DNA from: Alistipes sp.
GTDB lineage: Bacteria; Bacteroidota; Bacteroidia; Bacteroidales; Rikenellaceae
Reading direction: 5' to 3'
DNA: 6,192 bases
Assembly: GCA_029065825.1 (NCBI GenBank)
Contig: JAIEHQ010000108.1
Coordinates: 1-6,192 of the forward strand
Shown here: in pieces, positions 5,560 through 6,192 of the stretch
Numbering within the stretch: the stretch's first letter is position 1
Layout of the letters: the number at the start of each line of letters is the position of its first letter
Program-made: the position numbers and the translations under genes
The notes under the pieces: model-generated
Database searches by the model: none
What the model saw: the letters and a program-made list of their open reading frames with translations, nothing else
Told to the model about the DNA's origin: nothing

Positions 5560-6104
5560 TCAGCGGAACATACAAGGGGCGTGCGATCAATCCGCCGAGC
5601 AATCTGCGGGCACGGCCGACTACGGATTTCGCCAAGGAGAATCTTTTCAACGTACTGGCCAATCTGATCGATTTCGAGGAGTGCGACGTGCTGGATCTCT
5701 TTGCCGGGACGGGATCGATCAGTTATGAATTCGCCTCGCGCGGAGTGCGGAGCGTGACGGCCGTGGAGATCAATCCCGTACACCATAATTTCATTCGGAA
5801 AACAGCCCGGGAGCTGGGGATCGACAATCTCTATGCGGTAAAGGCGAATGTTTTTCTCTACCTGAAGAGCTGTAACAAGCAGTTCGATGTGATTTTTTCC
5901 GATGCACCGTACGATTTGGAGGGTAGCGAAGAGGTAATTCGCCTGGTCATGGAAAACGATTTATTGCGTCCGGACGGCTTTCTGATCTTCGAGCACTCAA
6001 AAAACATGAATTTTTCTTCTGATCCAAATTTCTGGCAATCAAGAAAATATGGAAGCGTGAATTTTTCTTTCATAAAAAAGTGCGAAAAAAATTTGGAGTT
6101 ATAG
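5550..6104 (+). CDS. rsmD: 16S rRNA (guanine(966)-N2)-methyltransferase RsmD
   Basis: RsmD transfers a methyl group from S-adenosylmethionine to G966 of 16S rRNA in the small subunit. The 184-residue protein has the family's N-terminus MRIISGTYKGR, RPTTDFAKENLFN at residues 22-34, SAM motif I DLFAGTGSIS at 49-58, the acidic VEIN at 72-75, and motif IV DAPY at 118-121. The usual motif IV is DPPY or DPPF; the first proline is alanine here. The length is close to that of E. coli RsmD (about 198). An upstream in-frame extension to 5283 exists, but MRIISG is the family start and that extension lies across DUF3822, so 5550 is chosen. The ATG overlaps the DUF3822 stop by ten bases. The last 120 bases are visibly A/T-richer than the rest and contain the -33 box of a tRNA promoter. 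I see no terminator after the stop. Confidence 0.94.
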   Translation: MRIISGTYKGRAINPPSNLRARPTTDFAKENLFNVLANLIDFEECDVLDLFAGTGSISYEFASRGVRSVTAVEINPVHHNFIRKTARELGIDNLYAVKANVFLYLKSCNKQFDVIFSDAPYDLEGSEEVIRLVMENDLLRPDGFLIFEHSKNMNFSSDPNFWQSRKYGSVNFSFIKKCEKNLEL

Positions 6105-6122
6105 AAATTTGTCCTACCTTTG
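6092..6122 (+). promoter_or_regulatory. Strong Bacteroidetes promoter for the tRNA gene
   Basis: TTTG at 6092-6095, exactly 19 bases, then TACCTTTG at 6115-6122 match the -33/-7 consensus fully. The -33 lies inside the end of rsmD. Transcription should start near 6129, about 30 bases before the tRNA. Confidence 0.85.
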
Positions 6123-6159
6123 CATTCGCAATCAGCAATGAGGCAACAACTAAAAACAA

Positions 6160-6192
6160 GGTGTGGTAGTTCAGCTGGTTAGAATACCTGCC
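6160..6192 (+). tRNA. tRNA 5' half, probably tRNA-Asp (GTC), cut by window end
   Basis: The first 33 bases of a tRNA are present: acceptor strand GGTGTGG (6160-6166), T8 and A9, D-stem GTTC/GAAT around the AGCTGGTTA loop, A26, and the 5' anticodon stem CCTGC with C32. The window ends one base before U33, so the anticodon is not visible. The 5' half as a whole matches Bacteroidales tRNA-Asp as I remember it, which makes Asp the likely identity. Confidence 0.88.

Noticed and set aside
6059..6100. Possible terminator from T-rich and A-rich runs at the end of rsmD
   Set aside because: The arms are only A/T, pair imperfectly and have no GC stem, so an intrinsic terminator is not supported.

Overview
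The window looks like a chromosomal segment of a GC-rich member of the Bacteroidales, most like Alistipes or another Rikenellaceae; this placement is inferred. Three things support it. Promoter-like sites match the Bacteroidetes TTTG-N19-TAnnTTTG pattern. Start codons are preceded by A/T-rich leaders with no Shine-Dalgarno motif. The gene content (a DUF3822 protein next to rsmD, and a compact RecD-like helicase) is typical of the phylum. I see no insertion sequence, CRISPR array, phage gene or rRNA gene. The longest gap without a gene is about 250 bases.

Layout, left to right. (1) Positions 1-1366, plus strand: the 3' part of a methionine sulfoxide reductase A gene whose active-site motif is unusual, then a classical short-chain dehydrogenase/reductase 33 bases downstream, closed by a perfect 13-bp intrinsic terminator. 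(2) Positions 1395-2197, plus strand: a single-gene unit with its own promoter, a roughly 115-base leader, a small secreted protein of unknown function and a terminator hairpin. The promoter spacer contains a run of nine G and an AT-rich dyad overlaps its -33 element, so this gene may be phase-variable or regulated. (3) Positions 2254-4328, minus strand: a two-gene DNA repair/metabolism unit, a RecD/Pif1-type SF1 helicase followed with an 8-base overlap by a uracil-DNA-glycosylase-superfamily protein, with a promoter in the divergent region. (4) Positions 4197-6104, plus strand: a tightly overlapping three-gene unit made of a single-pass membrane protein with a pilin-like N-terminal layout, a short DUF3822 protein and the 16S rRNA methyltransferase RsmD. 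A terminator-like hairpin with a T tract lies inside the first codons of the DUF3822 gene and could attenuate the distal genes. (5) Positions 6092-6192: a near-consensus promoter whose -33 box lies inside rsmD, driving a tRNA (probably Asp) cut by the window end.

Most of the window is ordinary core genome. The points most worth a second look are the G9 tract in the secreted-protein promoter, the terminator-like hairpin within the DUF3822 gene, the pairing of a pilin-like membrane protein with DUF3822, the helicase-glycosylase overlap, and motif changes in MsrA (GCVCG for GCFWG) and RsmD (DAPY for DPPY).
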